A stretch of DNA of 64,000 nt from Gadus chalcogrammus (taxonomy: Eukaryota > Chordata > Actinopteri > Gadiformes > Gadidae), in assembly GCF_026213295.1 (NCBI RefSeq), contig NC_079427.1:29415335-29479334 (forward strand). Direction: 5' to 3'. Position 1 is the stretch's first letter, and each line of letters begins with the position of its first letter. The position numbers and the translations under genes are program-made. The notes under the pieces were generated by a model. The model worked only from the letters and a program-made list of their open reading frames with translations. It was not told where the DNA came from and made no database searches. This document shows, piece after piece, positions 33,007-44,219 of the stretch.

Positions 33007-34189
33007 GCCTTATACAGGGACGCGGGAAGTCAGTCCGAGTGGGGGGTGCTGAGAGAGAGTCTATATAATGACGTCATAATAAATGCTGCGCAACATCCAA
33101 TGTTTACAGAGACGAGATGACGGGTGACGTCACATTTAGGGCTCCGCTCTGATAAACACTTACTGGTGTGTAAAAATACTAAAGGTGCGGCCACACCAGA
33201 CGCGTATCTCGCGTACCTCGCGTATAAAATCGCCATTTTTTCCATAGGGAACCATTGGTTTACGTGCGTATGAGACGCGTACACGCGTTACACACGTATA
33301 AGCAACATTTTACTCGCGTTAGGGGCGTATGAGGCGCGTATATATACGCGCGTACATATACGCGCGTATATATACGCGCGTACGCGAGAAGTTCAAAAAA
33401 TTGAACTTTTTACGCTCATACGCGTGATACTTAGCCGCAATAGCCAATCAGCGTGGAGCTTGTCCCGACGTCACTGGCAGAGAGTAGTGTCGCTTGCACA
33501 GAAGCATACGGCCGACATTTTTCTTTATTCTGGGTGGAAATAGTAACATAGTTACGCCATTAACCTGTTAAGCCCTAGGCCTATTTCACAGGCCTCCTGC
33601 CCGAAATGACATGCCCATAATGAATAGAGTATGCCTCCACAACTACAAGGGCTATATAAATAAAGTTGGTTTCAAAAAGAAGGTAACACCTGTGAGGTGG
33701 CTTCAGAAGTGTCAGAATCAATATAGATGTTACTGTGTCAGAGTAATTCAGCTAGAACATAGTAAGAAATGTCAATTTTCAATTTTCGCCTAGAGAAAAC
33801 ACATTATTTAGAGTGAATACCACCTTGAAACTATGGGATAGTAGCCCAGAACCTTTAGGGAAACATGTAACAACATCTGATGAGTACCCTGTTCCAGGAT
33901 AAATGCTAATAAAGTGAATAAAGTGATTTTAGAGAGGTTTTAGTACAGGTAGGTCCAGACGGACTAAATGGTGCCATTTGGGTACTTTTGAGCACCATCA
34001 GTGCCATTTGACCTTTCTAAGGTACCAGACTGTAAAACTAATTTTATTTCACTGACATATCACTATAGGTATTCATTCCATCCAAATTCAACAGTTTTGA
34101 CTTGTTCTGAAATTTCACCCAGACCTCTATACATTTTCCCAGTCAAAGAAAACCATACAATCGAAATGAAGTTTGACTCCAACTGGAGC

Positions 34190-35256
34190 TAGGGATGGGA
34201 ATCGAGAACCGGTTCTTGTTCAGAACCGGTTCCGAGTCAACCGATTCCTTGGAATCGTTAGCAAGCCTGCTTAACGATTCCGCTTATCGGTTCCGGTCGC
34301 GGCAAATGCGTCGTGACGTCACACACACGCTGCTTTGATTTGGTTCAGAACGCAGCAAACATGTCGCCGCCGAGGAAGAATCGCATTGTGCGTTCACACC
34401 AAACGCGACGGGGCGACAAGATCCCATACAAAGTGAACGTAGAGACGCGTATAAGGGCGAGTTTTTCGCGGGAGAAAAACCGATGACAAGTTTTTGTCGT
34501 GATGACAGCCAATCAGCGTTCAACAGCGTGATAACTGAGTGACATGTGTAACGTAACAGCCAATCCGCGTTCAGCCGTCAAACTCAGTGCAGTGCAGTCC
34601 GGGTGAACCGCGGAATGGAGGAGAAAGTGATTGTTGCAGTTTGCGACTCCCGGAGCTCTATATATAATAGTATATAATATATTATATACTATATTATAAT
34701 TGTATATATAATATCACGGACAACAGCTCTGTCGCCTCCGGATGGCCGTAGCGTGGGGAGCTCTCATAGGGATTGGGCTTCTCGGGGTTTGTTTACCGGC
34801 ATTGCTATGGTTTCCGGTCTTGTGTGTTCCAACGGTTTATTAGGTAGGCCCATCTAATAAATCTCTGTCTAATCAATGCTTCATTTTGTTTATGTCAGTT
34901 TAATTTTGTTACAAGTTGAATGCAAATGAGCACTGTTAGAATTCCAAAAGGCACAAGCTCTTACTTGGCTGTTTTCAGTCTGTGTTTTTAGTTGTATGGC
35001 ACATAATGATGGCATTTGGGCTTAAAAAGCGAAACATATATCTTTTCGTCTAGACCAATTGATTTGAAAATGTACAATTGCCTAATACTAGAAGCACTTC
35101 TGATCAGATATTAAAGAGATGTAATGCAAACAAACACATTTATACTTATTTTCTCACCCAATGAGAATCGATAAGAGAATCGATAAGGAATCGGATCGAT
35201 AAGCAGAATCGGAATCGGAATCGGAATCGTGAAATTCTTATCAATTCCCATCCCTA
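34190..35256. mobile_element. hAT element with exact 8-bp duplication, inside the piggyBac-like element
   Basis: Ends TAGGGATGGGAAT and (reverse complement) TAGGGATGGGAAT; ACTGGAGC at 34182-34189 and 35257-35264. Subterminal repeats of 'GGAATCG' type are dense at both ends. Interior is non-coding and includes another MITE end ('GCGTTCACACCAAACGCGA', about 34390) and an AT-rich palindrome near 34660-34715. Confidence 0.9.
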
Positions 35257-35364
35257 ACTGGAGCAGATATATTTGAGAACAACATATAATAAAACCAAAC
35301 TGTAAAAACAAAGGTAAAAACACAGCTAAAAACTACAATCACTAGGGATAAAGATATATATATA

Positions 35365-36060
35365 TTAGGTGGGGGGGCTGACGCTGGAGCAGGAGCAGTC
35401 GATGAAGGTGGCTCATAATCAGGATCATCATCACTGTGGAACCCAAGAAGAAGAAAGAAAAGAATGTAACTTCAAACAGACAAGTAACAATATGTTGGGG
35501 TAAACAAGACATGTACTGGGGAAGTCAACTAACAATCCAGTTTGCACCAGTTTGAGTGTGTGCATTTACTAAATTTATTGCAGGATAATAAATCAAATCC
35601 AAGTTTATTTATCACTTGCACAGCAATGCTTGGTTTGCTAGGTCCTCTCAACAATGCAAAAAGGAATAAAGAGAAGAAAGAATAGAGATAGTATCAAATA
35701 AACTATGTACAATATATTGATAATGATAATTGATGAAAATAATATCATAAATATAAGGCAAAGAGTACCGGTAGTGAGTGTGTGGAATGAGTAGAGTGAG
35801 TAGGGTGATCGATAGCATGATATATCTAATAAGGTGATAGGATCGTCAATTTGACACCCAATCATAAGTATCGATAAACCGAGTTTTACATACCTTTCAG
35901 GTGATGGAATCGATATTCGAATCACTGTTGTCCGTGTCAGTTCTGGCAACAGCAAGTCACTGACGTCAGCGACGACTCAAGAGGGACTACGGTATAGCCC
36001 CACGTCGCTTAATGCTAGCGACATGCCTCCGCAAAGGATAGTCTTTTCTGCTGCCATTAT
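35365..36060 (-). pseudogene. piggyBac-like transposase N-terminal fragments
   Basis: On the - strand, 36060-35890 reads a start followed (after frame breaks) by 'DTDNSDSNIDSIT', and 35440-35365 reads 'HSDDDPDYEPPSS' then an Ala/Pro-rich stretch. Such acidic N-terminal segments are usual before the catalytic domain of piggyBac transposases. The catalytic domain is not found. Orientation agrees with the enclosing element. Confidence 0.5.
35580..35710. repeat. Possible retroposon tail
   Basis: The stretch 'CCAAGTTTATTTATCACTTG' resembles the common 3' tail type of fish LINE/SINE copies; similar tails occur near 10275 and 12790. Not resolved further. Confidence 0.3.
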
Positions 36061-36185
36061 TATTTTAAATTAACTAACCAAACAATGCAAGAAAATCACA
36101 AAAATAACCCCCCCCCAAGTAGCTAACTACAGCCCCTCAACCATGACACGCAAATTGCAAACGATGTAATAAGAGTGTAGTGGAG

Positions 36186-36845
36186 GTTCTGCCCTTCAGG
36201 CATTCATTTGAATGAGAATGCTTTAAATTGTGTTCATCCAGACTTTTATTTTGACGTTGTATTTTCGAGCTGCACAGGAAGCAGGAAGGAAAATAGTTTA
36301 GATCACGTTAGAATGCGCGTGTAGAAAACGTTAGAAACGGCAGGTTGATTGGGAGTGCAGACGGTCACTACCCCAGAGAAAGGCTTCTTGCATGTTGGTT
36401 CCCCAGCAGAGGCATCGCTTGTACGTATCGTATCTTTGTTGTGGCTGTGTTGACTCATTGTATGTTAATTACATGATGTAAAACTGAGTTATAAGGCTAA
36501 CTAATCGGGAATGTTAACTATGCATGTTAGTTTCAACACGTGGCCTTCAAGATAATTTTAGTTCTAAGAAATGTTAACATTTAGCTTTATTGTGATTTCT
36601 ATACTTAAGGTATTGTTCAAGGAAACTAGGTGACTTAACTAATTGCAATACTTTGTTGTTTGTTTTCTAGTTTCACTCTCTTTCATCTTTTGATCTCTTG
36701 ATCTTATCTACATGGATTCAATACAATGTGAAGAATGAAAATAAATCTACAAACAAGAATTCAAGGCATTCTTCATGTTCATGAATAGAAGAGAGTTTAG
36801 CTCACTGTCTAGTTGGAGTTAGCACACCCCACCGAGGACAGTACA
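36186..36845 (+). repeat. BEL/Pao 5' LTR
   Basis: About 660 bp from (T)GTTCTGCCCTTCAGGC to ACAGTACA. The initial T of the TG end seems lost. Confidence 0.85.
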
Positions 36846-36901
36846 GTGAAAAAGCGTTATTCAACTGGAGTTTCAACGTCCAAAGAAGCAAGATAAGAAA
36901 A

Positions 36902-38350
36902 ATGGAATTAGCCGGGACTTCTAATGTATCTGTACATACGAGAAAATCAAAGAGTTCTTCCTCATCGACATCGAGTGCAGCAGTAAGGCGCGCGCTAAAG
37001 CAGAGGCGGCGAAAGCACGAGCAACATTTGCAGAGAGAGAGGTGACACTCAAGGTATAAAAAGCAGAGAAGGAAGCCGAGCTACAATTAGGTAAAGCCAA
37101 GCTGGAAGCTGAATTGGGCGCACTCGCACTTCAAAGAGAGGCAGCTGCAGCTATTGCCCAAGCCGAAGCACTAGATGCAGCTGAACTAGACATAGGAGAT
37201 TCGATCAGGACTGATCCATCTTCACTAGATCTGCAAAATGAAATTGCAACACCACTAACGAATATGTTGAAGCACAAGCTGGGCTTGACGTATCACAGAC
37301 TCGGGTATCCGTCCATACCACATCACCTGGAGTAGCCCTATCAGACGCAAGCTACGTCACATGGCCCCCTCCACCAGAGCACAACTCTGAGCCACAGGGA
37401 GAGATAAAGAGGATGAAACTCCCTACAGACCATCTAGGCATGATGCAACACCAAGGCAGCCATTTCTCAGTGCTAAATCTAGGTATGTAGCCCACATCAG
37501 CGCACCACTCAATGGAGGTCATACAAGTCAGGAAAGACGCGATGGGCAACAAACAACGAACATTGGAGATAATGGACATCACACAACACCCGCTAGAGGT
37601 AACGGACAGCCCACAAAACCCAAGACAACACATCATCCTCACAAATCACCATTTAAGGCGACAGCTCCATCATACGTACCCATGTATGCTCCATCCACTG
37701 CAAGTGTGGCACCTGAAACAGAACACCTGGCACGATACCTGGCGTCGTGATTTAGTGAGTACAAGTCTCTACCAATTCGATGATAAACCTGAAAATATCT
37801 AGCATGGCAGTCATCATTCAGTAATGCTACTACAGGCTTAGGACTCACAACAACTGAAATTTTGGATCTGCTGATTAAATGGCTAGGAACAGAGTCGGTC
37901 AAGCACATGAAAAGGACACGCTCTGTGTATGTCGGAAATCCAGACGTAGCATTGAAAAAGGCCTGGGACCGCCTCCAAGAGTGCTACGCCGCACCGGAAG
38001 TAATGGAAGAGGCTCTTTTTAAAAGACTGGATGAATTTCCAAGAATATCAACCAAAGATTATGGGAAGCTGAGGGACCTAGGCGATCTTCTTATGGAACT
38101 CCAGGGTGCCAGAGAAGAAGGTTACCTCACAGGATTGACCTACCTGGATACAGCCAGGGGCATAGGGCCCATTGTGGAGAAACTCCCTTATGGGCTACAG
38201 GAAAAATGGCTAACAGTAGGTTCAAGGTTTAAAGAAGAAAACAACGGCCACTTCCCTCCATTTGATTACTTTGCCGATTCATCTGTCATGAAGCACGCCG
38301 GAGAAATGACCCCAGTTTTATCCTTTCATGCGCAAGCAGCAACGGGTTGA
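36902..38350 (+). pseudogene. BEL/Pao gag, frameshifted
   Basis: ATG 36902 begins a Ser-rich basic start. The frame then breaks, with the Ala/Glu/Lys-rich coiled coil continuing in a second frame ('AELGALALQREAAAAIAQAE', 37114 on) and a third intact piece at 37862-38350 with 'LLIKWLGTESV', 'LKKAWDRLQECYAAPEVMEE' and 'FPRISTKDYGKLRDLGDLL', typical of BEL gag. At least two frame breaks, so full-length Gag is not made. Confidence 0.75.
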
Positions 38351-38503
38351 AGTCAGACAAAGTAGCCTCTAACAGTTATGGGGAAAATCTGTTCACAAGA
38401 CAGACATCTCTCCAGGTAAAGACCCACCTGCAAACTCACCTGAGAGAAAGCCTGATGGGCCAGAGGAAAACTGTCCCATTCAACAACAAACCACATGCGC
38501 TGA

Positions 38504-39817
38504 GGAAATGCAGAACATTTAGGGAAGGTTCTCGAAGAACGAAAAAGCCTTCTCAAAGAGCATGGGATTTGTTTCAAATGCTGCACTTCAGCTAGCCATC
38601 TTGCAAGAGACTGTAAAGTAAAAGTAAAGTGTGCGGAGTGTGACAGCGACAGACATCATGCTGCTATGCATCCAGGTCCACCACCTCAAGTCTTCAGAAG
38701 GCCTACACCCCCATCAGACAATGGCGGGGAGGAAGAGGAACACAGCAGCGACAGCACAGCCATCAGCTCACACTGTACCCAGGTGTGTGGCCCAGGTCGA
38801 ACAGCAAGATCCTGTGCGAAGATTTGTCTGGCCCGAGTATATCCACAAGGTCAACATGAGAAGGCAGCCAACATGTACGTGATTTTGGATGATCAAAGTA
38901 ACCGTTCACTTGTGCGATCAGACTTCTTCCAGCTTTTCAACATCAAGAGCCAACCATTCCCCTACTCACTCAAGACCTGTGCTGGGCTAGTTGAGACGTC
39001 AGGCAGAAAGGCAGAGGGCTTTCAGGTCGAATCACTCGATGGGCAGACCAGCCTACAACTACCATCACTAATTGAGTGTAATGACATACTCATCGACCGC
39101 TCCGAAATACCGACCCCTGACGCAGCCTGTCACCATCCACACCTGCGAAGTGTAGCGCCGCACTTACCTGAGCTCGATCCCAAGGCGGAGATCCTCATCT
39201 TGCTAGGCAGAGACATTGTGAGGGTTCATAAAGTCCGGCAGCAAGTGAGTGGGCCTCACAATGCCCCCTTCGCACGAAGACTTGATTTGGGATGGGTTAT
39301 AGTAGGAGACGTGTGCCTAGGGAACGCACATAGGCCGGCTGTGGGCACATTCAAGACAAATGTGCTCGAGATTGGCCGACCCACCTTTCTCAAACCTTGC
39401 AAAGGCTTCATGAAGCTGACTGGGGATATGTCCCAGGGAGGGGCGCAGAAGATTGGGGTTACCCCACCGCACGGAGACTTCACAGACAAGGATCTTCTCA
39501 GCAGACAATGGAGACAAGTCCAAGCCCTTGCCGACAGATTCTGGCGTCGCTGGCATCAGGAGTTCCTTCCCACTCTGCAAGCCCGCCGGAAATGGAGAGA
39601 TTCCCACCGGGACCTGAAAGAAGGGGACATTGTGCTCCTGAAGGACAATCAAGCCGCACGCAACGTGTGGCCTATGGCGATGATCACAGCTGTCTTTCCA
39701 GGGAGAGACAGCAAAGTAAGGAAGGTGGAGCTCAGGACATCGGATCAAGGTTCTCCGAAGGTGTTCCTAAGACCTGTGTCAGAAGTAGTTCTCCTTCTGC
39801 CAAAAGACTGTAGTTAA
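38504..39817 (+). CDS. BEL/Pao zinc knuckles, protease and integrase tail fused in one frame
   Basis: One uninterrupted frame runs from just after a stop at 38501 to TAG 39815-39817; its first ATG is 38666 (383 codons). In order: zinc knuckle C-x2-C-x4-H-x4-C (CFKCCTSASHLARDC) and a second CAEC...HH knuckle before the ATG, aspartic protease ('VILDDQSNRSL' and 'ILLGRDIVRVHKVRQQ', 'RRLDLGWVIVGDVCLG'), then, after about 20 residues of junction, the integrase C-terminal part ('FTDKDLLSRQWRQVQALAD', 'WRDSHRDLKEGDIVLLKD', 'FLRPVSEVVLLL'). The RT, RNase H and DDE core normally between them are gone, yet the frame is kept. Confidence 0.8.
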   Translation, partial: GNAEHLGKVLEERKSLLKEHGICFKCCTSASHLARDCKVKVKCAECDSDRHHAAMHPGPPPQVFRRPTPPSDNGGEEEEHSSDSTAISSHCTQVCGPGRTARSCAKICLARVYPQGQHEKAANMYVILDDQSNRSLVRSDFFQLFNIKSQPFPYSLKTCAGLVETSGRKAEGFQVESLDGQTSLQLPSLIECNDILIDRSEIPTPDAACHHPHLRSVAPHLPELDPKAEILILLGRDIVRVHKVRQQVSGPHNAPFARRLDLGWVIVGDVCLGNAHRPAVGTFKTNVLEIGRPTFLKPCKGFMKLTGDMSQGGAQKIGVTPPHGDFTDKDLLSRQWRQVQALADRFWRRWHQEFLPTLQARRKWRDSHRDLKEGDIVLLKDNQAARNVWPMAMITAVFPGRDSKVRKVELRTSDQGSPKVFLRPVSEVVLLLPKDCS

Positions 39818-39861
39818 AGACATTTAAAAGCTCATAGTGACCTTTAAGGTCAGACGGGGAG

Positions 39862-40527
39862 TGTTCTGCCCTTCAGGCATTTCATTTGAATTGAATGCTT
39901 TAAATTTGTGTTTCATCCAGACTTTTATTTTGACGTTGTATTTTCGAGCTGCACAGGAAGCAGGAAGGAAAATAGTTTAGATCACGTTAGAATGCGCGCG
40001 TAGAAAACGTTAGAAACGGCAGGTTGATTGGGAGTGCAGACGGTCACTACCCCAGAGAAAGGCTTCTTGCATGTTGGTTCCCCAGCAGAGGCATCGCTTG
40101 TACGTATCGTATCTTTGTTGTGGCTGTGTTGACTCATTTGTATGTTAATTACATGATGTAAAAACTGAGTTATAAGGCTAACTAATCGGGAATGTTAACT
40201 ATGCATGTTAGTTTCAACACGTGGCCTTCAAGATAATTTTAGTTCTAAGAAATGTTAACATTTAGCTTTATTGTGATTTCTATACTTAAGGTATTGTTCA
40301 AGGAAACTAGGTGACTTAACTAATTGCAATACTTTGTTGTTTGTTTTCTAGTTTCACTCTCTTTCATCTTTTGATCTCTTGATCTTATCTACATGGATTC
40401 AATACAATGTGAAGAATGAAAATAAATCTACAAACAAGAATTCAAGGCATTCTTCATGTTCATGAATAGAAGAGAGCGTTAGCTCACTGTCTAGTTGGAG
40501 TTAGCACACCCCACCGAGGACAGTACA
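39862..40527 (+). repeat. BEL/Pao 3' LTR
   Basis: 666 bp from TGTTCTGCCC to ACAGTACA, preceded by a purine-rich CAGACGGGGAG. Differs from the 5' LTR by several single-base indels in homopolymers. Confidence 0.88.
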
Positions 40528-41143
40528 AGGAGCGTATGTCTCTATCTAGCCGGCGCTTCTGGCGCGAATTATGCTGACCTTCCAGTCAAACCCTGGAAGA
40601 TATCTTGGGTATCCATTGGTCAATTTGGATGATTGACCCCTCTATCGAACCGTTAGAGCCAATAGAGTCGAGGGACAGTCAAATCGAGGGACCCAAATTC
40701 ATGTAAAAAAACACTATTCACCAATCAAAAGTATCACATTGTATAACGTTTTTTATTTGTTTATTTATTTTGCTCTTCTTTGGCTGCTAGTTCAGTGAGT
40801 TTTCGTCATAGAGTGATGACCGTTATATCATTGGAATCTGTGAAGCCTCAGCTTTCATATGACATATAGTTTGTTCGGGTGGCATGAAGTAGCGAAATCG
40901 GCGGCGGCCAGTATGAGCACATGCACGTTTTGCGTGTTTTGCTATGGGCTCATTTAGTTGCTTGGTGTTAGAATTGTATTTTGTTAAGGTAAAAATGGTT
41001 ATCATGGGCTTTTAGCCGAGCTTCTTCCCGTTACGTGGGTATGCACCATCGACATGTTGGAGCATGGTGGTGCTGTTTACAGCTGTTTACAGCACGCGTT
41101 GGGGCAGCTGCCCCCGCCCCCGGGGGCGCTCGGGTTTAAGAGG
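40528..41143. other. Right part of the piggyBac-like element
   Basis: Non-coding; ends in a C/G-rich palindrome (CCCCCGCCCCCGGGGGC near 41111-41127) next to the terminal repeat. Confidence 0.5.
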
Positions 41144-41661
41144 TTAAATGCGTTTATGGAAACATTTCTAGCTAGAAATGTGCATTTTACTTTCATAATG
41201 TTCGCTCGGTGAATGTGTAGGATGTTTGGTTTGATAGTTATGACGAAGAGTGAACGCTCCGTTCACTTGCATGGACAGAGTCTCTGATTGCTAAGCAACC
41301 TCAACGTCTTGGCGGACTATTTCTCTGCTGATCAACACTACGAATGCTGGAAACACACCAGACACACCATGTGAAGTTATTTAACCCGATTATTGTTATT
41401 TATATCCGAGATTATTTAATCTAACCCGATCCAAGCTCTATCATCCACCCAAACACGGCGGCGTTTGGGTTTCCTTCCTCGGACTCCTAAATCCAGTGCA
41501 GCCACAGGCTGGGGGGGGGAGTTTTGGGCGGTCTCATCTACGCGCGTATGCGTACGCGCGTATCTGACCATTTTTGACACAAAATGGTCAAGCAACATTT
41601 TAGCTGCGTTACGCGCGTACATGGTACGCGAGGTACGCGCTTGGTGTGTTCGCATTATAAC

Positions 41662-42528
41662 TCTGCCAACTAGCCACTGTTATTCGAAAAACGTTAGCAA
41701 GTAAACAATGTGGAAATTAGAGTCAACTCGGCTGATACTGTGCTGAATTGCACACACTAACAACATGCCGACAAGCTGTTGCGGTCCGGGATTATACACA
41801 GCGTTATAACAAGGATTCAGTAGGTTATTTCTAAAGGTTTACAAAGGAAAGTGACAGTAAACGAAAGCCTTCATTTTCATCCAGACTTACGAGTTGTCTG
41901 ATATGAGGAAGGTGACGATTTCTCCGTCAAGTGAACCGTCCCTCTTTTTTGCCAACCAGTTTACGTGCGGGCTTCCAGAATCAAAACGATAACATTCAAC
42001 GTGTCTATTAATATGGCCAGCAACATTTTACACCAGTTTTAGAATGTTTTGCACTACAACAGATGTTGAACACCAACATGCTTATGTATAATCAGCATAG
42101 GACCATATTGAGCTATGGACAGGTCACATACGGAATGCAGGGAATTGGATGTCCGGCAGGTGTTTTGATCGCGAAGTTTTGCCTTCTTGGTGCCAAAAAA
42201 ATCTGAAAATACTTATTTTCTGCGACACATTGCACTTGTAACAAGCTTGACTTTACGAAATTTCCCTTCGCGCACACAGCATTGTTCTGCGTTGTGCGTC
42301 ACTACGTCAGCCTACACAGACAATGTCCTAAATAAAATGAAATGCTAATATGATAAATATAACAAAAAGGGTGGATGTCAATAATTTCATGAATAATCAT
42401 GTAGTATGATAAAATTCTGCTCTAAAAAAAAAAAAAGTATTGATTCGTTCAGAAAACGTTCTCACTTGCAGTTACAGCCAGGGACCGTACCCTGCAGCAC
42501 CCTAAGCACCCCCACTTCCCGCGTCCCT
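41662..42528. other. Right interior of the outer hAT
   Basis: No coding signal recognised; includes an A13 run near 42425. Confidence 0.5.
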
Positions 42529-42592
42529 GGCCTTATATAAAGTTATGTTTCAGTCAACAAAATTCATGCAGTTTGACATACTTCAGCACTTT

Positions 42593-43785
42593 GGGCCCTA
42601 TCTTGCATCCGGCGCAAGTGACTTAGTCACTGGCGCATGTGTCGTTGCTAGTTTACAACTGGCGCAGAGCGTTTTTTTCCCACCACCGCCACTCGCCGGT
42701 AAATTAGGGACTGATCATGCGCCCCAAGGGGCGGTTCGGCGGAAGGAGGAGGCCTGTTCTGGCGCAAACGGTATTTTGCCGTTTCTGAATACCATTGCGC
42801 TACTGACCAGGAAATACCTGGTTTAAGTCAGTGGCGCGTTGTTCAGATGCTATTTTAAGGGCGCATGCATACATGCTCATGCGATGCATACGGATTGCTT
42901 GTGCACCTCGCGCATACACTTTGCTTCTCCCATCTACCTAGCCGCAAATTCTTGGTAAATTATTTGGGAAAGAACAGCTGATGCAGCGGTATTAATTGTA
43001 CTTTTAAATCAATGAATCTGCAAACACCGTACAGCAAAATATTTTCTTGACAGAGACATTGTGTAGGCCTACATGCCCATAACTTTTAGGATTGATGAGT
43101 ATTTCATCGTGAAAAACATTGTTTTACCGCGAGTGTGTGTTAAAAAGAATGAATGAATGCGGGCGCGCGTGTGTGCTCTGTTTAAACACACGCAAACTAA
43201 ACACGTAACGCATAATACAATCATGGCAATGTCTATTACCGCGGGACACATGCATATTAGGATAGCATACAATACTGATAAGAAACATGTTTATAATGTT
43301 TTGCGTATATCATTAAATAGAACCACAGTTACCGCATATCATATGTTATATCATATACATTTTCTTTGCCGAAATTTATTTGAGGACTCAGTATTTCTGA
43401 AGTTGTGGAAGAAAACCCCTTATTCCATGTGTGAATCAGGCCATATTATTTGGCAATAAACTGAGCCATTTGCAGTTTGAAATTCATGTGCATCTGTCTC
43501 ATCGGAGACTGCAGACGCGCTGTCAAAATATCAACTCGTCCGATTCAAATGCGCTCATGGCTCTTAAAGGGGATGGGAGCCGGCACTCTCATTGGTTTGT
43601 TGGACGTTACGCCCAAACCACATACGGGTAACTAGGCTGCTTCAGACCAACCCTTTTGACACTTGCGCCGCGACGCAAGTGTCATTTATCCGCCTGTAAA
43701 ATAGAGATAGCGCCGTAGAACCGCCCACAAAGCTACTTGCGCTTTGCGCTTCCCACTTGCGTTTCAGACCGTTAAAATAGGGCCC
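42593..43785. mobile_element. Harbinger-type MITE, TTT duplication (copy 1)
   Basis: Begins GGGCCCTATCTTGCATC and ends (reverse complement) GGGCCCTATTTTAACGGTC, flanked by TTT (42590-42592, 43786-43788). 1193 bp, non-coding, rich in 'GGCGCAAGTG'-like subterminal motifs. A second copy lies at 52187-53350 in the same orientation. Confidence 0.85.
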
Positions 43786-43788
43786 TTT

Positions 43789-44217
43789 GTGTTTCATGTT
43801 GCAATTGAGTCGTCCAATCGATGTGTGGCCTTCCTTCACTTTTTCCTCAGTCAGTAAAGCCCTCTTGATAACTTTTTATATGTTTCGGACATTGCCTTAC
43901 TTCTTTGTCGAAAAACTTTCTTGTTATTCTTACTCTTTTGAACACAATCCAAATGTAAGGATTCACTTCTTGTGATTTACCAAACTGATTCGTAGTCAAA
44001 TAACACGTTTTATTTTAAGATTGTGTTGCAATGAGATGCCCGTGTTATGAACCTCGTTTGACCATTCTGATATTCACTGACGTTTTGCAATCAATCAGTT
44101 GTTCCTCGGCTGGTCGTAATTGTAATCTAAAAATGGTCGTGGCCTTACATTGCAATAAAAAAAACAAGGCAACTGTGTCTCCTCACTCATTTTAAGGGTC
44201 AAATTAGGAATGCTGCT
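43789..44217. other. Spacer, nothing recognised
   Basis: No gene or repeat structure seen. Confidence 0.5.
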
Positions 44218-44219
44218 TA

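Larger units (their letters stand above)
36186..40527 (+). mobile_element. BEL/Pao LTR retrotransposon, pol core deleted
   Basis: LTRs (36186-36845, 39862-40527) enclose a + strand coding region with BEL-type gag, zinc knuckles, aspartic protease and the C-terminal integrase tail. Reverse transcriptase, RNase H and the integrase catalytic core are missing. Flanking TGGAG/AGGAG could be a decayed 5-bp duplication. The element sits inside the piggyBac-like transposon. Confidence 0.88.
33564..41143 (-). mobile_element. piggyBac-like element inserted at TTAA, third layer
   Basis: TTAA at 33560-33563 and 41144-41147 flanks ends CCTGTTAAGCCC and GGGTTTAAGAGG (inverted, 10 of 12 match). The paralogous unoccupied site at 56040-56043 has a single TTAA in the same context, which proves the insertion. 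Fragments of a piggyBac-type transposase N-terminus lie on the - strand. The element is inflated by two later insertions. Confidence 0.85.
33183..41661. mobile_element. MITE with CACACCA-type ends, second layer of the nest
   Basis: The left end 'TGCGGCCACACCAGACGCGT' and the right end (reverse complement 'TGCGAACACACCAAGCGCGT') are matching imperfect TIRs followed by CGCGTAC-rich subterminal repeats. The interior (33437-33563 plus 41148-41432) is homologous to 55915-56310, where it is uninterrupted. Exact ends and duplication are uncertain. Confidence 0.65.
33015..42529. mobile_element. Outer hAT element with exact 8-bp target duplication
   Basis: Ends CAGGGACGCGGGAAGT (33015) and ACTTCCCGCGTCCCTG (to 42529) are inverted copies, and GCCTTATA flanks both (33007-33014 and 42530-42537). 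An 8-bp duplication is the hAT hallmark. No hAT transposase remains. Everything from 33183 to 41661 is later insertion, so the outer element itself is only about 1 kb. Confidence 0.88.
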
